The notes: generated from the sequence alone by a model not told the origin. A stretch of DNA of 64,000 nucleotides from Spirochaetia bacterium (GCA_029975555.1 JARKOY010000105.1:1-64000), one strand, 5' to 3'; shown: positions 27,393 to 37,342, numbered from the stretch's first letter. A program made the numbers and translations.

Positions 27393-28068
27393 CCTCATAA
27401 TCGAGTGCAGGGCACTCACGAAAACCTTCTCTTCCGGCGCCGAAGTATTGCATATTCTGGAACGTGCGGACTTTTCGCTGGAAAAAGGCAAGATCTGCAC
27501 GATTCTTGGACCGAGCGGCTCTGGCAAGAGCACCTTCTTGGCCATTTTGGGCAGTCTGGAGCGCTTTGACTCGGGCAGCGTGCGCGTCGACGGCTACGAA
27601 CTGCAAACCTTGCCGGAGAAATCCCTTTCTGTCTTCAGGCGCAGCGTCGTCGGTTTTGTGTTTCAGTTTCACTTTCTCCTCAATGATTTCAGTGCGCTCG
27701 AAAATGTAGCCCTGCCAGGCTACATGGCTGGACTACCCCGCAAGGAAGCATGGAAGAGGGCGCAAGAGCTGCTCGACATGGTGGGGCTTATACATCGCTC
27801 ACATCATTATCCCTCTCAGCTCTCCGGAGGAGAGCGACAAAAAGTCGCGATCGCAAGGGCCCTCATCAACGAGCCGTCGGTCGTGCTCGCCGATGAACCA
27901 ACCGGCAATCTCGACGCCGCAAGCTCGAAGGAGCTGCGATTGCTGCTGCAGCGTCTTCCTCAGGTTGCAAAGACGACGCTCGTGCTCGTGACGCACGACT
28001 CTGAGCTTGCAAGAATCGGCGACACCTCTTTCCTCCTCAAGGAAGGGCATTTCGAATGCATACGATAA
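27385..28068 (+). CDS. lolD: LolD-type ABC transporter ATPase
   Basis: This 227-residue ATPase powers the lipoprotein exporter. Walker A is GPSGSGKST at residues 42-50, the signature is LSGGERQKVAIARAL, Walker B is VVLADEPTGNLD, and the switch His lies in VTHD. I chose the GTG at 27385, which has GGAGG 9 nt upstream within lolC and overlaps its stop; the frame is open from 27304. The gene lies between two permease genes, matching a LolC-LolD-LolE complex. Confidence 0.93.
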   Translation: MNDLIIECRALTKTFSSGAEVLHILERADFSLEKGKICTILGPSGSGKSTFLAILGSLERFDSGSVRVDGYELQTLPEKSLSVFRRSVVGFVFQFHFLLNDFSALENVALPGYMAGLPRKEAWKRAQELLDMVGLIHRSHHYPSQLSGGERQKVAIARALINEPSVVLADEPTGNLDAASSKELRLLLQRLPQVAKTTLVLVTHDSELARIGDTSFLLKEGHFECIR

Positions 28069-29405
28069 AGGCGCGTCGTCTACAACCTCTTGTTTTCCTT
28101 GGGGTGCGCTTCCTTTTTGGAAAACCGCTCAGTGATCCGAAAGCCCCTGCGCATCGAGGAAGGCACAGCCCATTTTGGGGGGCGGTGCTTGGAATCAGCG
28201 TGAGTATTGTGCCCCTCTACATCGTGCTCTTTGTGTCAAACGGCATGATTCAGGGAATCACCGACCGCTACCTCGAGACGAAGACGAGCCACCTCCAGTT
28301 GGGCCTGCCTTTTGCCCTGTCTGACCAAACAAGGAATAAACTTCGGCAGGATATCCTGAGGCTGAAAGGCGTCGTGTCCGCATCGTTCGAAGTGGATGGC
28401 ATTGGTCTTGCCGCGTCCCCCGGAGGCTCGGCTTCGGCCCAGGTGAGGGGCCTGGATCGGTCCGTGTTAGCGGATGCGGGCTTTAAAAAATTCATCCGAG
28501 TAGACGACGGTGCTATCTTCCCCGATAAGCACAATGAGGCTGTGCTTGGCCGCTATCTGGCGAAGTCTCTGGGTGTCGGTGTCGGGGATACTGTTACCCT
28601 CATCACGCTCCGCGAAGCCCGTGAAGGGCATATCTTGCCCAAACTCAGTATTTTCCGCGTTGCAGGCATTGTTTCGAGCGGCTATCGTGAACTGGACGCG
28701 AATTGGTTCATCGTTCAGTCGGGAACTGCGCTGCGCCTTCTAGATCCTTCGACGGCCTATGCTTTTATTGGCATAAAGACTGCCGATCCGTATGGCTCTG
28801 CGTTGAACACCCTTGCCTCCAAAATTAAGGACCTGCTTGTGCAGCCTGACTTTTCAGATATACCCGGGTTCGGCCTCCGCACATGGAGGGACATCGAGCG
28901 TGGCCTGTTCGCGTCGTTTTCCAGCACAAAATCGGTCCTCATTCTCATCATGGCGATTGCCATTGTCGTCGCCGCCGTCAATCTCGGCTCGGCCCTCACC
29001 ACCTATGTCATCGAGCATAGGACAGAGATTGCGGTTCTGAGGGCATGTGGGGTTTCCTCACAACAGACCGCATCGATCTTTCTGCTGGGAGGAGCGGCGA
29101 CAGGCGCCCTGGGGTGTATCGCTGGCAGCGCGGTCGGAATTTTTATTTCTTTGTATATAAATCAAATAATCGGCGGAATTCAGGCAGCGATAAACTTCGT
29201 TGCAAGGCTGCTGACCCCGGCTTCACATCCGATAACCCTGCTCAACCCCGATTATTATCTCGAACATATACCTATCTCCATCAATTGGCAGTACAGTATC
29301 CTAATTGTGGGTACAGGAATTATAGTGAGCGTGCTCGTATCTTTTTTTCCAGCAAATAAATCCTCGCACATAGCTCCTGCCGAGCTCATACGCCACGGAC
29401 AGTGA
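28056..29405 (+). CDS. lolE: LolC/LolE-type lipoprotein exporter permease (second)
   Basis: This 449-residue permease has the same MacB/FtsX architecture as the lolC product: an N-terminal helix near residues 42-65, a large periplasmic domain, and three C-terminal helices (about 288-312, 340-365 and 412-432). It diverges clearly from its partner, consistent with a LolC/LolE heterodimer. It overlaps lolD by 13 nt. A small hairpin (GACGC 29404-29408 with GCGTC 29414-29418) follows the stop without a U-run. Confidence 0.85.
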   Translation: MHTIKARRLQPLVFLGVRFLFGKPLSDPKAPAHRGRHSPFWGAVLGISVSIVPLYIVLFVSNGMIQGITDRYLETKTSHLQLGLPFALSDQTRNKLRQDILRLKGVVSASFEVDGIGLAASPGGSASAQVRGLDRSVLADAGFKKFIRVDDGAIFPDKHNEAVLGRYLAKSLGVGVGDTVTLITLREAREGHILPKLSIFRVAGIVSSGYRELDANWFIVQSGTALRLLDPSTAYAFIGIKTADPYGSALNTLASKIKDLLVQPDFSDIPGFGLRTWRDIERGLFASFSSTKSVLILIMAIAIVVAAVNLGSALTTYVIEHRTEIAVLRACGVSSQQTASIFLLGGAATGALGCIAGSAVGIFISLYINQIIGGIQAAINFVARLLTPASHPITLLNPDYYLEHIPISINWQYSILIVGTGIIVSVLVSFFPANKSSHIAPAELIRHGQ

Positions 29406-29445
29406 CGCAAAAAGCGTCCGGAAGGGTGCAGAAATTTCAATCATG

Positions 29446-29454
29446 TGATACAAT
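29446..29454 (+). promoter_or_regulatory. recA extended -10 promoter
   Basis: TGATACAAT at 29446-29454 is an extended -10 element (TG, one base, TACAAT). No good -35 box is present 16-18 bp upstream. I see no convincing SOS box between it and the recA start. Confidence 0.5.
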
Positions 29455-29490
29455 TTGCGCGTCATAATAGAGGATGGAGGAACACATAGC

Positions 29491-30741
29491 ATGGCGAAAC
29501 GACAGTCCCGTACCGAGGAAGAATCCGAACAGACCGAAAGCGGCCTTTCAATTTCAAGGCAGGAGAAGGTCGATCCCCAACTCCAGCGGGAACGCGAAGA
29601 GAAGTTGAAAGCTCTGGAAGCGGCGCGATTACAGATCGAAAAACAGTTCGGTCAGGGCGCCCTCATGAAGCTGGGTGCCCATACGATTGCCCATGGGATC
29701 GATGTCATCTCTTCCGGTTCGATCCTGCTCGATGAAGCCCTCGGTATTGGCGGCTACCCCCGGGGGAGGATCATTGAGATATATGGTCCAGAATCCTCGG
29801 GAAAGACGACCTTGGCCCTGCACGCGATCGCCGAGGCCCAGAAGAGAGGCGGCATCGCCGCATTCATCGATGCCGAACATGCGTTGGATCCCGTCTATGC
29901 CAGAAATCTCGGCGTCGACACCGAGGAACTCTATATCTCGCAGCCCGACAATGGAGAGCAGGCCTTGGACATCGCGGAGTCACTCATTCGCTCCGGCGCC
30001 GTCGACGTCATCGTCATAGACTCCGTGGCCGCGCTCACACCGCAGGCAGAAATCGAGGGCGAGATGGGCGACTCCCACGTTGGGCTGCAGGCCCGACTCA
30101 TGAGCCAAGCGCTGCGCAAGCTCGCAGGGACGCTCTCAAAGAGCAAGACTATCCTGATATTCATCAACCAAATACGGATGAAGATCGGCATTATGTTCGG
30201 CAACCCCGAGACGACCACGGGAGGCAATGCCCTCAAGTTCTACGCATCGGTCAGGCTGGAAGTCCGACGGGTCGAGACGATTGAGGGGGGCCAGGACGAA
30301 GAGGCGATCGGTAACAAGGTGCGTGTGAAAGTCGTCAAGAATAAGGTCGCCCCACCGTTCCGCAAGGCGGAACTTGAAATCATCTTTGGGAAAGGCATCT
30401 CCTGGAGTGCCTCCCTCCTGGATGCGGCCGTCAAGTGCAACGTAATAGAAAAGAAAGGGGCATGGTACACCTGCGGAGGCGAGAAGATAGGGCAGGGCAG
30501 GGAAAACGCCAAAGCATATCTGGAGCAGAATCCGGAGGCGGCAAAGCGAATCGAGGCACAGGTGAGGGATATTCTCTTCAACCCCGACAAATCCAAAGTC
30601 GCAGAGACAACGACAGAACAGGATGAAGGGAGTAAGGATATCGGCGCAGCCTCATTTGCGGAAAAATCTGCCGTGGAGACATCTTCCCAGAACAAATCTG
30701 ATTCTGATGATGCAAAAATCAGGGCGGAAGATTTGTTTTGA
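29491..30741 (+). CDS. recA: Recombinase RecA
   Basis: This 416-residue DNA strand-exchange ATPase is longer than the usual 350 or so, because of an N-terminal extension of about 45 charged residues and an acidic C-terminal tail. Walker A is GPESSGKTT at 99-107, and the L2 region [21 protein letters not shown] is intact apart from normal variation. The ATG at 29491 is about 10 nt after GGATGGAGG; the frame is open from 29455. It has its own extended -10 promoter. Confidence 0.97.
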   Translation: MAKRQSRTEEESEQTESGLSISRQEKVDPQLQREREEKLKALEAARLQIEKQFGQGALMKLGAHTIAHGIDVISSGSILLDEALGIGGYPRGRIIEIYGPESSGKTTLALHAIAEAQKRGGIAAFIDAEHALDPVYARNLGVDTEELYISQPDNGEQALDIAESLIRSGAVDVIVIDSVAALTPQAEIEGEMGDSHVGLQARLMSQALRKLAGTLSKSKTILIFINQIRMKIGIMFGNPETTTGGNALKFYASVRLEVRRVETIEGGQDEEAIGNKVRVKVVKNKVAPPFRKAELEIIFGKGISWSASLLDAAVKCNVIEKKGAWYTCGGEKIGQGRENAKAYLEQNPEAAKRIEAQVRDILFNPDKSKVAETTTEQDEGSKDIGAASFAEKSAVETSSQNKSDSDDAKIRAEDLF

Positions 30742-30800
30742 TCTCTCTGCAAGGGACGGGCTTTGCCCTGATGCATCGAACATCGAGGTAGTGTGATTTG

Positions 30801-31313
30801 ATGGAAAAGGTCTGGCTGGGGCTGGGTTCAAACAGAGGGGAGTCCCCCGCCATTCTGAGAGCGGCAGTGGACAATCTTGGGGCTTTTTTGTCGGAATGTC
30901 GGTATTCTGGCCTCTGGCGCTCCCGCGCACGCTACTATGAAGATCAGGAAGATTTTTTTAACATGGCAGTGAGCGGGATGACCGACCTCAGCCCGAGAGA
31001 GCTCCTCGACAAAATCCATGAAGTCGAAGCCCGGTTTGGCAGAAACAGAAGCGCAGAAATCCCGAAAGGCCCCCGCACGCTTGACATAGATATTCTTTTG
31101 TATGGAAACAAGATAATTACAGAGCCAGACCTGATCATTCCTCATCCAGGACTCGCTGAAAGGAAATTTGCCCTCCTGCCTCTTCTTGAACTCGATTACG
31201 ATCTGCGCCATCCAGGATTGGACATTGCAATCCGGCACCTTGCGGCCGCTCTCCCACCTCAAGGTATTTACCCGGTCAACGACAGTCGATATGATGGGCC
31301 ATACTCAGAATGA
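30801..31313 (+). CDS. folK: 2-amino-4-hydroxy-6-hydroxymethyldihydropteridine pyrophosphokinase
   Basis: This 170-residue enzyme of folate synthesis transfers pyrophosphate from ATP to the pterin alcohol. The family motifs are the start LGLGSNRGE, FFNMAVSG and GPRTLDIDILLYG with the metal-binding DxD near residues 94-96, then IPHPGLAERKFALLPL. The gene follows recA and overlaps scpA by 4 bp. No other folate gene is nearby. Confidence 0.94.
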   Translation: MEKVWLGLGSNRGESPAILRAAVDNLGAFLSECRYSGLWRSRARYYEDQEDFFNMAVSGMTDLSPRELLDKIHEVEARFGRNRSAEIPKGPRTLDIDILLYGNKIITEPDLIIPHPGLAERKFALLPLLELDYDLRHPGLDIAIRHLAAALPPQGIYPVNDSRYDGPYSE

Positions 31314-32098
31314 TGCAAGAATTCGACGCGGATTCCACCAATGAGCAGGTCGTCGACTTCCCGAACGGACGAACCTTTCGCCTGCGCGATTTCGAAGGCC
31401 CCCTGGACCTTTTGCTCTATTTGATAAAAAAGAATGAGATGAACATCTACGACATTCATCTCTCGAGCATCACGGAGCAGTTTCTTGAATGCCTAAATAG
31501 CGACCCTTCAGCCAGCCTCGACGAAGTATCTGAATTCTATCAGATGGCGGCGACGCTCCTCTACATCAAATCGAGGAGCCTACTGCCTCATTCAGACAAT
31601 GATCTTGAAGAGATCGACGATCCAAGGAGAACATTGATCGACCAACTTATCGAATATCACCGCTTTAAGAAACTTTCAGAACTTATGGAACAGCGCGAAA
31701 TGGAGATCGAGTGGTTCGTCGAGAGATCGGCGTCGCAGCGCCCCTTGCCCTTTGGCGAGGACCCTGAGGATGATTCCTGGATACCTGCAGATTCGTGGGA
31801 CCTCCTCAGGACCTTCGCTTCGATGATCCGCCACTTCAATTCGGAGCGGATCATCGACCTTTACGAAGAAGTGAGCATCAACGAGAAAATCGTGCTCATC
31901 AACGAGCTCTTGACCAAGAAGGGCCGTTTTCGCTTTGATGATCTGATCGGCAAGCACGCCTCGGCGCTGGACCTGGCATGCGCCTTCCTGGCCGTCCTTG
32001 ACTCGACAAAGAACAGGATAATCCGGATTCGCCAGCACAGGCTTTTTGGCGATATTCTCATAATTCCATACGCCACGGGTGGAGCCCCTCATGAATGA
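31310..32098 (+). CDS. scpA: Segregation and condensation protein A
   Basis: ScpA is the kleisin that bridges SMC heads in bacterial condensin. The 262-residue protein has the N-terminal kleisin motif FEGPLDLLLYLI near residues 27-38, YQMAATLLYIKSRSLLP near 77-93, and a C-terminal winged-helix region (FLAVLDSTKNRIIRIRQ). It starts in the folK stop codon (ATGA) and overlaps scpB by 8 nt. The SMC protein itself is not in the window. Confidence 0.94.
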   Translation: MMQEFDADSTNEQVVDFPNGRTFRLRDFEGPLDLLLYLIKKNEMNIYDIHLSSITEQFLECLNSDPSASLDEVSEFYQMAATLLYIKSRSLLPHSDNDLEEIDDPRRTLIDQLIEYHRFKKLSELMEQREMEIEWFVERSASQRPLPFGEDPEDDSWIPADSWDLLRTFASMIRHFNSERIIDLYEEVSINEKIVLINELLTKKGRFRFDDLIGKHASALDLACAFLAVLDSTKNRIIRIRQHRLFGDILIIPYATGGAPHE

Positions 32099-32648
32099 AG
32101 AGCTAGATCGCGACGCAGCGCTCATTGGTGCGATCCTTTTTCTTGAGAATGAGCCTATATCTGAAGAGAAGCTCGCAACATTGTCGGGTTTTCCCAAAGA
32201 GCAGGTGTCGCTCCTTCTGCAGCGGCTCTGCACGGAGTTCGACCAGCCGGTGCACGGCTTCGCGCCGGTGCGGAGCGCCGGCGGCTGGGTTCTCGCCCCG
32301 AAACTGTTGTTGTGGGACAAGCTCAAGGACCATTACGGCAAGAAAAACGAGATGAGATTGTCGCGTGCCGCGATGGAGACGCTCGCCATCATTGCATATT
32401 CCCAACCCATCACGCGCGCGGAGATCGAGGCCATACGAGGCGTCAACGTCGATGCCATGATTCGCCTCCTCGTGGCCAAAAATCTCATCACAGAGGTCGG
32501 CAAACGCGACGCCCCCGGCAGACCAATGCAGTACGGCACCACCAAAGAGTTTTTAAAGTACTTTAAATTAGAATCGATCGAAGACCTCCCCAAGTTGGAT
32601 GAAATAGAAAACGCACGATTTTCAAAACCGGAGACGCCCGAAGGATGA
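32091..32648 (+). CDS. scpB: Segregation and condensation protein B
   Basis: ScpB is the winged-helix partner that binds ScpA in the SMC complex. The 185-residue protein shows the family core LSRAAMETLAIIAYSQPITRAEIE near residues 83-105, followed by IRGVN and GRPMQYGTT. I chose the ATG at 32091, 6 nt after GGAG; GTG 32079 is possible. It overlaps scpA and rluB, in the common order scpA-scpB-rluB. Confidence 0.94.
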   Translation: MNEELDRDAALIGAILFLENEPISEEKLATLSGFPKEQVSLLLQRLCTEFDQPVHGFAPVRSAGGWVLAPKLLLWDKLKDHYGKKNEMRLSRAAMETLAIIAYSQPITRAEIEAIRGVNVDAMIRLLVAKNLITEVGKRDAPGRPMQYGTTKEFLKYFKLESIEDLPKLDEIENARFSKPETPEG

Positions 32649-33409
32649 AGACGTCCGAAGACAAGCCAATTCGTCTGCACGTGTTTCTCGCCTCAGCCGG
32701 CATTGCATCTCGACGGGCCTGCGAAGAGATGATCCGGCAGGGGAGAGTACTCGTCGACGGCAAAACTGCCACCATTGGGCAAAAAATATATGGCATTGAA
32801 ACAATAGAGGTGGATGGACGTCCTGTCGAAATCTCCGCTCAACGATCTTTTCGCTACATCCTCCTCAATAAGCCCAAAGGATACCTCTCTTCCGTGAGAG
32901 ATCCAGAGGGCCGCCCCTGTGCGATCGATCTCATCGCAAAGGGCGTAAAAGAGCGACTCTACAATGTCGGAAGGCTCGATCAGTGGTCGAGCGGTCTTTT
33001 GCTCTTTACCAACGACGGAGAACTGGCCTCGAGGCTCATGCACCCTTCGAGCGAGGTGGAAAAAGAGTATCTGGTGCAAACCGATGCACCTCTCCCAGAG
33101 AGCTTTGCCCAGAACTTCGTCCGGGGCATTCTCTGTGAGGGCATTCGGTATCGTGCCCGCGCCGTGCGCCTTCTGGCGCCAGATAAGGCACTGATAGTGC
33201 TCATCGAGGGGAAAAACCGGGAGATACGCCGAGTGTTGGAACACTTTGGCCTGCGCGCGATGTCCCTGGAACGCATCAGGATAGGGCCTGTTAAGGATGC
33301 CAGCCTGGCGCCAGGACAGTGGAGAGACTTAACTGAGGAAGAAGTGCGTGCACTCAAGCGCATCGCCAATCCTGAAAACGACCACAGGAATAAAGGAAAA
33401 CAAAGATGA
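32645..33409 (+). CDS. rluB: RluB-type 23S rRNA pseudouridine synthase
   Basis: This 254-residue RsuA/RluB-family enzyme converts a uridine in 23S rRNA (position 2605 in E. coli for RluB). It has an N-terminal S4 domain (about residues 9-55), LLNKPKGYLSS, and the catalytic GRLDQWSSGLLLFTNDG with its Asp near residue 111. GKNREIRRVLEHFG near the end is a family motif. It overlaps scpB and cmk by 4 bp each, so translation is coupled. Confidence 0.92.
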   Translation: MKTSEDKPIRLHVFLASAGIASRRACEEMIRQGRVLVDGKTATIGQKIYGIETIEVDGRPVEISAQRSFRYILLNKPKGYLSSVRDPEGRPCAIDLIAKGVKERLYNVGRLDQWSSGLLLFTNDGELASRLMHPSSEVEKEYLVQTDAPLPESFAQNFVRGILCEGIRYRARAVRLLAPDKALIVLIEGKNREIRRVLEHFGLRAMSLERIRIGPVKDASLAPGQWRDLTEEEVRALKRIANPENDHRNKGKQR

Positions 33410-34080
33410 AGGTAGCGATCGATGGACCGGCCGGGGGAGGCAAATCGACGATTGCGCGGATGATTGCAGAGAATTTTGGATTTTTGTATATCAACTCCGG
33501 CAACCTCTACCGTGCGGTGACATATCTGGCCCTGCAAGAAGATGTCTGTTGGCAAGACAGCCAGGCTATGATTGCGCTTGTACAGCGGCACCACTTCGAT
33601 TACCGACCCGACGGCGCGGTTGAGGTCGATGGCAAGCTCTTAGCAGGAGAGCTGCGCAGTCCACAGGTCGATGCAATCGTCTCACAGGTTTCGGCAATCC
33701 CAGAAATCCGCGCTCAAGTCAACTCGATTATCCGGTCTATCTCCGAAGGAAAAGATGTTGTAAGCGAAGGCCGCGACATCACCACGGTCGTCTTCCCCGA
33801 TGCGGAGATAAAACTCTATCTTGATGCCTCTGCAGAGATCAGGGCGGAGCGGCGCTTCAGAGAACGACTTGCCCAGAAGGTCTCGGATATCCCTCCTCGC
33901 ATTGAGGATATACGGAAGAACATAGAAATGCGAGACGCCCTCGATGCACAGAAAACCGTCGGAGCGCTTAAAATTGCACAAGATGCCATATATTTGGACA
34001 CTTCAGACTTGACCATACAGCAAGTTTATGAGAAAGTATACAAAATTTTAAGGGCAAGGATTGCACATGGCAGAAAATAA
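33406..34080 (+). CDS. cmk: Cytidylate kinase
   Basis: This 224-residue kinase phosphorylates CMP and dCMP. It has the canonical P-loop GPAGGGKST at residues 7-15, the substrate motif INSGNLYRAVT, and SEGRDITTVVFPDAEIKLYLDAS. Length matches bacterial Cmk. It is the orthodox counterpart of the P-loop-altered protein at 20.6 kb. It overlaps rpsA by 14 nt, the widespread cmk-rpsA pairing. Confidence 0.95.
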   Translation: MKVAIDGPAGGGKSTIARMIAENFGFLYINSGNLYRAVTYLALQEDVCWQDSQAMIALVQRHHFDYRPDGAVEVDGKLLAGELRSPQVDAIVSQVSAIPEIRAQVNSIIRSISEGKDVVSEGRDITTVVFPDAEIKLYLDASAEIRAERRFRERLAQKVSDIPPRIEDIRKNIEMRDALDAQKTVGALKIAQDAIYLDTSDLTIQQVYEKVYKILRARIAHGRK

Positions 34081-35794
34081 GGAAGTGGAAATGGACGTTC
34101 ATGAGCCCTCCCGGGACGATATCCAGACACAATTGCAGGAGCAGTACCTCAAGTCGCTTGAGGGGCTGGAGGAGGGAGACTTAATCGATGGCAAGGTCGT
34201 GCAGGTTGCGGGAGACACGGTCTTCATCGATGTCGGATACAAGTCCGAAGGCAAGTTGAATCTGCTTGAGTTCGGCGACACACCGCCAAAGGCAGGCGAT
34301 ATTGTCAAGGTAATCTTGATCCGCAAAGAGACTCATTCCGGCGACATCGTGATATCCAAGAAAAAAGCCGACGAAAAGCTTTTTTGGAAATCAATAGCAA
34401 ACGCATTCAAGGATCACCTTCCGGTTCCAGGCACCATCACAAAGGAAGTGAAGGGTGGCTTTGAGGTGGATCTCGGCCATGGACTTTCGGGATTTTTGCC
34501 GCTGAGCAAGGCCGACGTCCAGCGGGTGGAAAAGAGTGCGACGCTGATTGGTCTCCACGCCGATTTCTACCTTGAACGGCTGTATTCCGATAAAAAGATC
34601 AACATCATCCTCAACAGGCGCAAGCTCATGGAGGAAGAAATCGAGCGGCGCCGCGAGGCCTTCTTTCAGAACACGCAGATTGGCGACACGGTAAAAGGTA
34701 CCGTCAAGAGCTTCACCAGTTTTGGTGCCTTTATCGACCTGGGCGGCTTCGATGGGCTTCTGCACATCAACGACATGAGCTGGGGCCACGTGACCCGTCC
34801 TAAAGACTTCGTCCGCAAGGGCCAGGAGATCGAGCTCAAGGTCATTCGGCTCGACCCCGAAGAAAAACGGATCAACCTATCGCTCAAGCACTTTACGCCG
34901 GACCCGTGGAACAGCTTTGAAGAGAAATATCATGTCGGCGATGTTGTAAAAGGTAAAGTGACCAAGCTGACGGATTACGGCGCCTTCATCGAAGTGGAAG
35001 AGGGTATCGAAGGCCTTGCCCACATCTCCGAATTTTCGTGGGTGAAAAAAATCCGTAAACCTGAGGATATGCTGAAGGCCGGCGATGTCGTCGACTGCAT
35101 GATCCTCGGATACGATATCCCTGCAGGGAAGGTCTCGCTCGGCCTCAAGCAAGTACAGCCGAATCCATGGGACACCATCGACGAGCGGTACCCCGTCGGC
35201 ACAAGGCTCAAGAGAAAGATCGTCAAGGTCACCAACGCCGGTGCCTTCATCGAAATGGAAGAAGGTATCGACGGTTTTCTGCACATCGACGACTATTCCT
35301 GGACTCAGAAAATCAAGAACCCCTCCTCCGTGCTCCATGAAGGTGATGAGATCGACGTCATCGTGCTCGAGAGCAACCCAGAGGAGCGCAACATCCGTCT
35401 CGGCGTGAAACAGCTGAGCGAAGACCCTTGGCGCTCCTTCGCCAAGACTTACAGGCCAGGCTCGATCGTCGAAGGGACTGTCTCATCGGTGACCGATTTC
35501 GGCGTATTCGTCAAGGTGCCTGGAGATATTGAGGGCCTTATTAAAAAACAAGACCTCGTTTCCGACCGAAGCGAGTCCTACGACGATGCCCTCAAGAAAT
35601 ATCAGCCAGGCATGCAGGTCAAGGCGGTCATCACCGACCTCAATGCCGATCGGCAGAAGCTTGGTCTCTCCATCAGGGATCTCGTCCAGAGAGAGGAGCG
35701 AGAAGAGATTTCCCGATTCATTCAAGAAGATGAAGGCGAAGCTGGCTATACGCTTGGCGACCTTCTCAAGGCAAAGGATGAAGAGAGCGACTGA
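34067..35794 (+). CDS. rpsA: 30S ribosomal protein S1
   Basis: S1 helps capture and unfold mRNA on the 30S subunit. The 575-residue protein holds six S1/OB repeats starting near residues 36, 120, 205, 290, 377 and 464; repeats 3-6 have the RNA-binding GAFI/GVFV core and repeats 1-2 are the divergent ribosome-anchoring type. The ATG at 34067 is 6 nt after AAGGA and lies inside cmk. A six-repeat S1 usually serves Shine-Dalgarno-dependent and weakly led mRNAs, so it is notable beside the leaderless starts here. Confidence 0.95.
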   Translation: MAENKEVEMDVHEPSRDDIQTQLQEQYLKSLEGLEEGDLIDGKVVQVAGDTVFIDVGYKSEGKLNLLEFGDTPPKAGDIVKVILIRKETHSGDIVISKKKADEKLFWKSIANAFKDHLPVPGTITKEVKGGFEVDLGHGLSGFLPLSKADVQRVEKSATLIGLHADFYLERLYSDKKINIILNRRKLMEEEIERRREAFFQNTQIGDTVKGTVKSFTSFGAFIDLGGFDGLLHINDMSWGHVTRPKDFVRKGQEIELKVIRLDPEEKRINLSLKHFTPDPWNSFEEKYHVGDVVKGKVTKLTDYGAFIEVEEGIEGLAHISEFSWVKKIRKPEDMLKAGDVVDCMILGYDIPAGKVSLGLKQVQPNPWDTIDERYPVGTRLKRKIVKVTNAGAFIEMEEGIDGFLHIDDYSWTQKIKNPSSVLHEGDEIDVIVLESNPEERNIRLGVKQLSEDPWRSFAKTYRPGSIVEGTVSSVTDFGVFVKVPGDIEGLIKKQDLVSDRSESYDDALKKYQPGMQVKAVITDLNADRQKLGLSIRDLVQREEREEISRFIQEDEGEAGYTLGDLLKAKDEESD

Positions 35795-35815
35795 GCTGCA
35801 GGCCCGGTCCTCAGT

Positions 35816-37339
35816 GTGAAAGTGATGGTTTCAGCGATTGATTCGGAGAAGTTCCGAACGTTGATCGATATCAACGCGCGGCTCAACTCCAGTTACACGG
35901 ATTTCCGTTCGTTGCTGAAGACGATCGTGGAGTCGGCGGCGAGGCTTGTCGGTGCGGAAGCGGCAAGCCTCGCGCTCTTTGATGCGCCGACCAACACGCT
36001 CAGATTTGAAATTGCACTCGGCCCCCGGGGTCCGGAGCTCCAAGGGAAAATGATTCCTGCGTCGGAAGGCATTGCCGGGTGGGTATTTCAGAACAGCCGT
36101 TCCATCATCGTCAACGACGCCATCCACGATCCCAGGTTCTCGCCGGCAGTGTCAAAGGAAATCTCCTACACCACGACTTCAATTCTTGCGGTCCCGTTGA
36201 AAGTCAGGGACAAGACCGAGGGCGTCATCGAGCTCATCAACAAGACCTCCCGCGGCCTGTTCGTCAGCGACGACCTCGAGTGGGCGGAACTGTTTGCCGT
36301 GCAGGCTGGCATCGCCTTCGATAACGCGAGACAGTACGAGCGGACCGAGCACGAGCTCGCCTACCTTCAGCATAAAGTACAGGAAGACCAGGGTTGGCAC
36401 CCTCTCATCTTCTCCTCGAAGGTGATGCAGGAGCGCCTCGAGCTCGTCAAACGGGTCGCCCCAAGCGATGCCTCTGTGCTTATTCTGGGCGAGAGCGGTG
36501 TGGGAAAAGAACTGATTGCCGAACAGCTGCACCTCAACTCGCGAAGAAGCCAAAAGCCCTTTATTCGCGTCAACTGCGCCGCGCTGCCGGAAAGCCTGCT
36601 CGAGAGCGAACTCTTCGGTCACGTCAAGGGGGCCTTCACCGACGCCATACGCGATAGGGAAGGGCGTTTCGAGGCCGCCGACGGCGGGACGATATTCCTC
36701 GACGAGATCGCAGAACTTCCTTTGAAGCTGCAGGCTAAGCTTCTTCGAGTCATTCAGCAGAAGAGCTTTGAGAGGATAGGCTCAAACGAGACCATCAGGG
36801 TAGATGTCAGAATCGTCGCGGCGACCAACAGAGATATCGAGAAGCTCGTACAGAATCAGGAGTTCAGGAGTGACCTCTATTACCGTCTGAATGTCCTACC
36901 GATTCAGATACCTCCTCTACGGGAGCGTCTAGAGGACATCCCTACCCTGGCCGAGCACTTTCTGACGAAATATGCGAGGGAGACGAACCGAGGGCTCCTC
37001 CGTTTCTCGGATTCCGCGCTGGAACTCATGCTGGGCTACAGCTGGCCTGGAAACGTCAGAGAGCTGGAGAATGCCGTGGAGAGGGCGGTCCTCATCTCCA
37101 AGGGGACGATCATCACTGCGGAAGACCTCATGATAGGGAAAAAACTAGCCTCCGGGAACGAGCGGTTTGAGGGCAAAGAGCTGAAAGAAGCAATTACTTT
37201 ATTCAAAAGCAATTATATACGAGCAGCCCTCGAGCAAAACCGATGGAATCAGACCGAGACTGCCCGATGTCTGAAGATACAGAGGACCTACTTGTCACGA
37301 TTGATAAAAGAGCTCAATATTCTGCAGAGTAAGGAGTAA
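35816..37339 (+). CDS. GAF-AAA+-Fis sigma-54-type transcriptional activator
   Basis: This 507-residue regulator has a GAF sensor domain (about residues 12-170), an AAA+ domain with Walker A GESGVGKE at 225-232, and a Fis-type helix-turn-helix at the C-terminus (WNQTETARCLKIQRTYLSRLIKEL). The sigma-54 contact loop reads GAFTDA at 272-277 where the consensus is GAFTGA; Walker B is GGTIFLDEI. The GAF ligand and target genes are unknown. It starts at GTG 35816, 21 nt after rpsA, and the next gene begins 3 nt after its stop. Confidence 0.9.
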   Translation: MKVMVSAIDSEKFRTLIDINARLNSSYTDFRSLLKTIVESAARLVGAEAASLALFDAPTNTLRFEIALGPRGPELQGKMIPASEGIAGWVFQNSRSIIVNDAIHDPRFSPAVSKEISYTTTSILAVPLKVRDKTEGVIELINKTSRGLFVSDDLEWAELFAVQAGIAFDNARQYERTEHELAYLQHKVQEDQGWHPLIFSSKVMQERLELVKRVAPSDASVLILGESGVGKELIAEQLHLNSRRSQKPFIRVNCAALPESLLESELFGHVKGAFTDAIRDREGRFEAADGGTIFLDEIAELPLKLQAKLLRVIQQKSFERIGSNETIRVDVRIVAATNRDIEKLVQNQEFRSDLYYRLNVLPIQIPPLRERLEDIPTLAEHFLTKYARETNRGLLRFSDSALELMLGYSWPGNVRELENAVERAVLISKGTIITAEDLMIGKKLASGNERFEGKELKEAITLFKSNYIRAALEQNRWNQTETARCLKIQRTYLSRLIKELNILQSKE

Positions 37340-37342
37340 CGT

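Noticed and set aside
29404-29418. Hairpin between lolE and recA as a terminator
   Set aside because: The stem is only 5 bp and no U-run follows.
29446-29490. LexA/SOS box upstream of recA
   Set aside because: A TTTGCGCGTCATA stretch near 29454 recalls part of the Leptospira-type TTTG-N5-CAAA box but lacks the second half.
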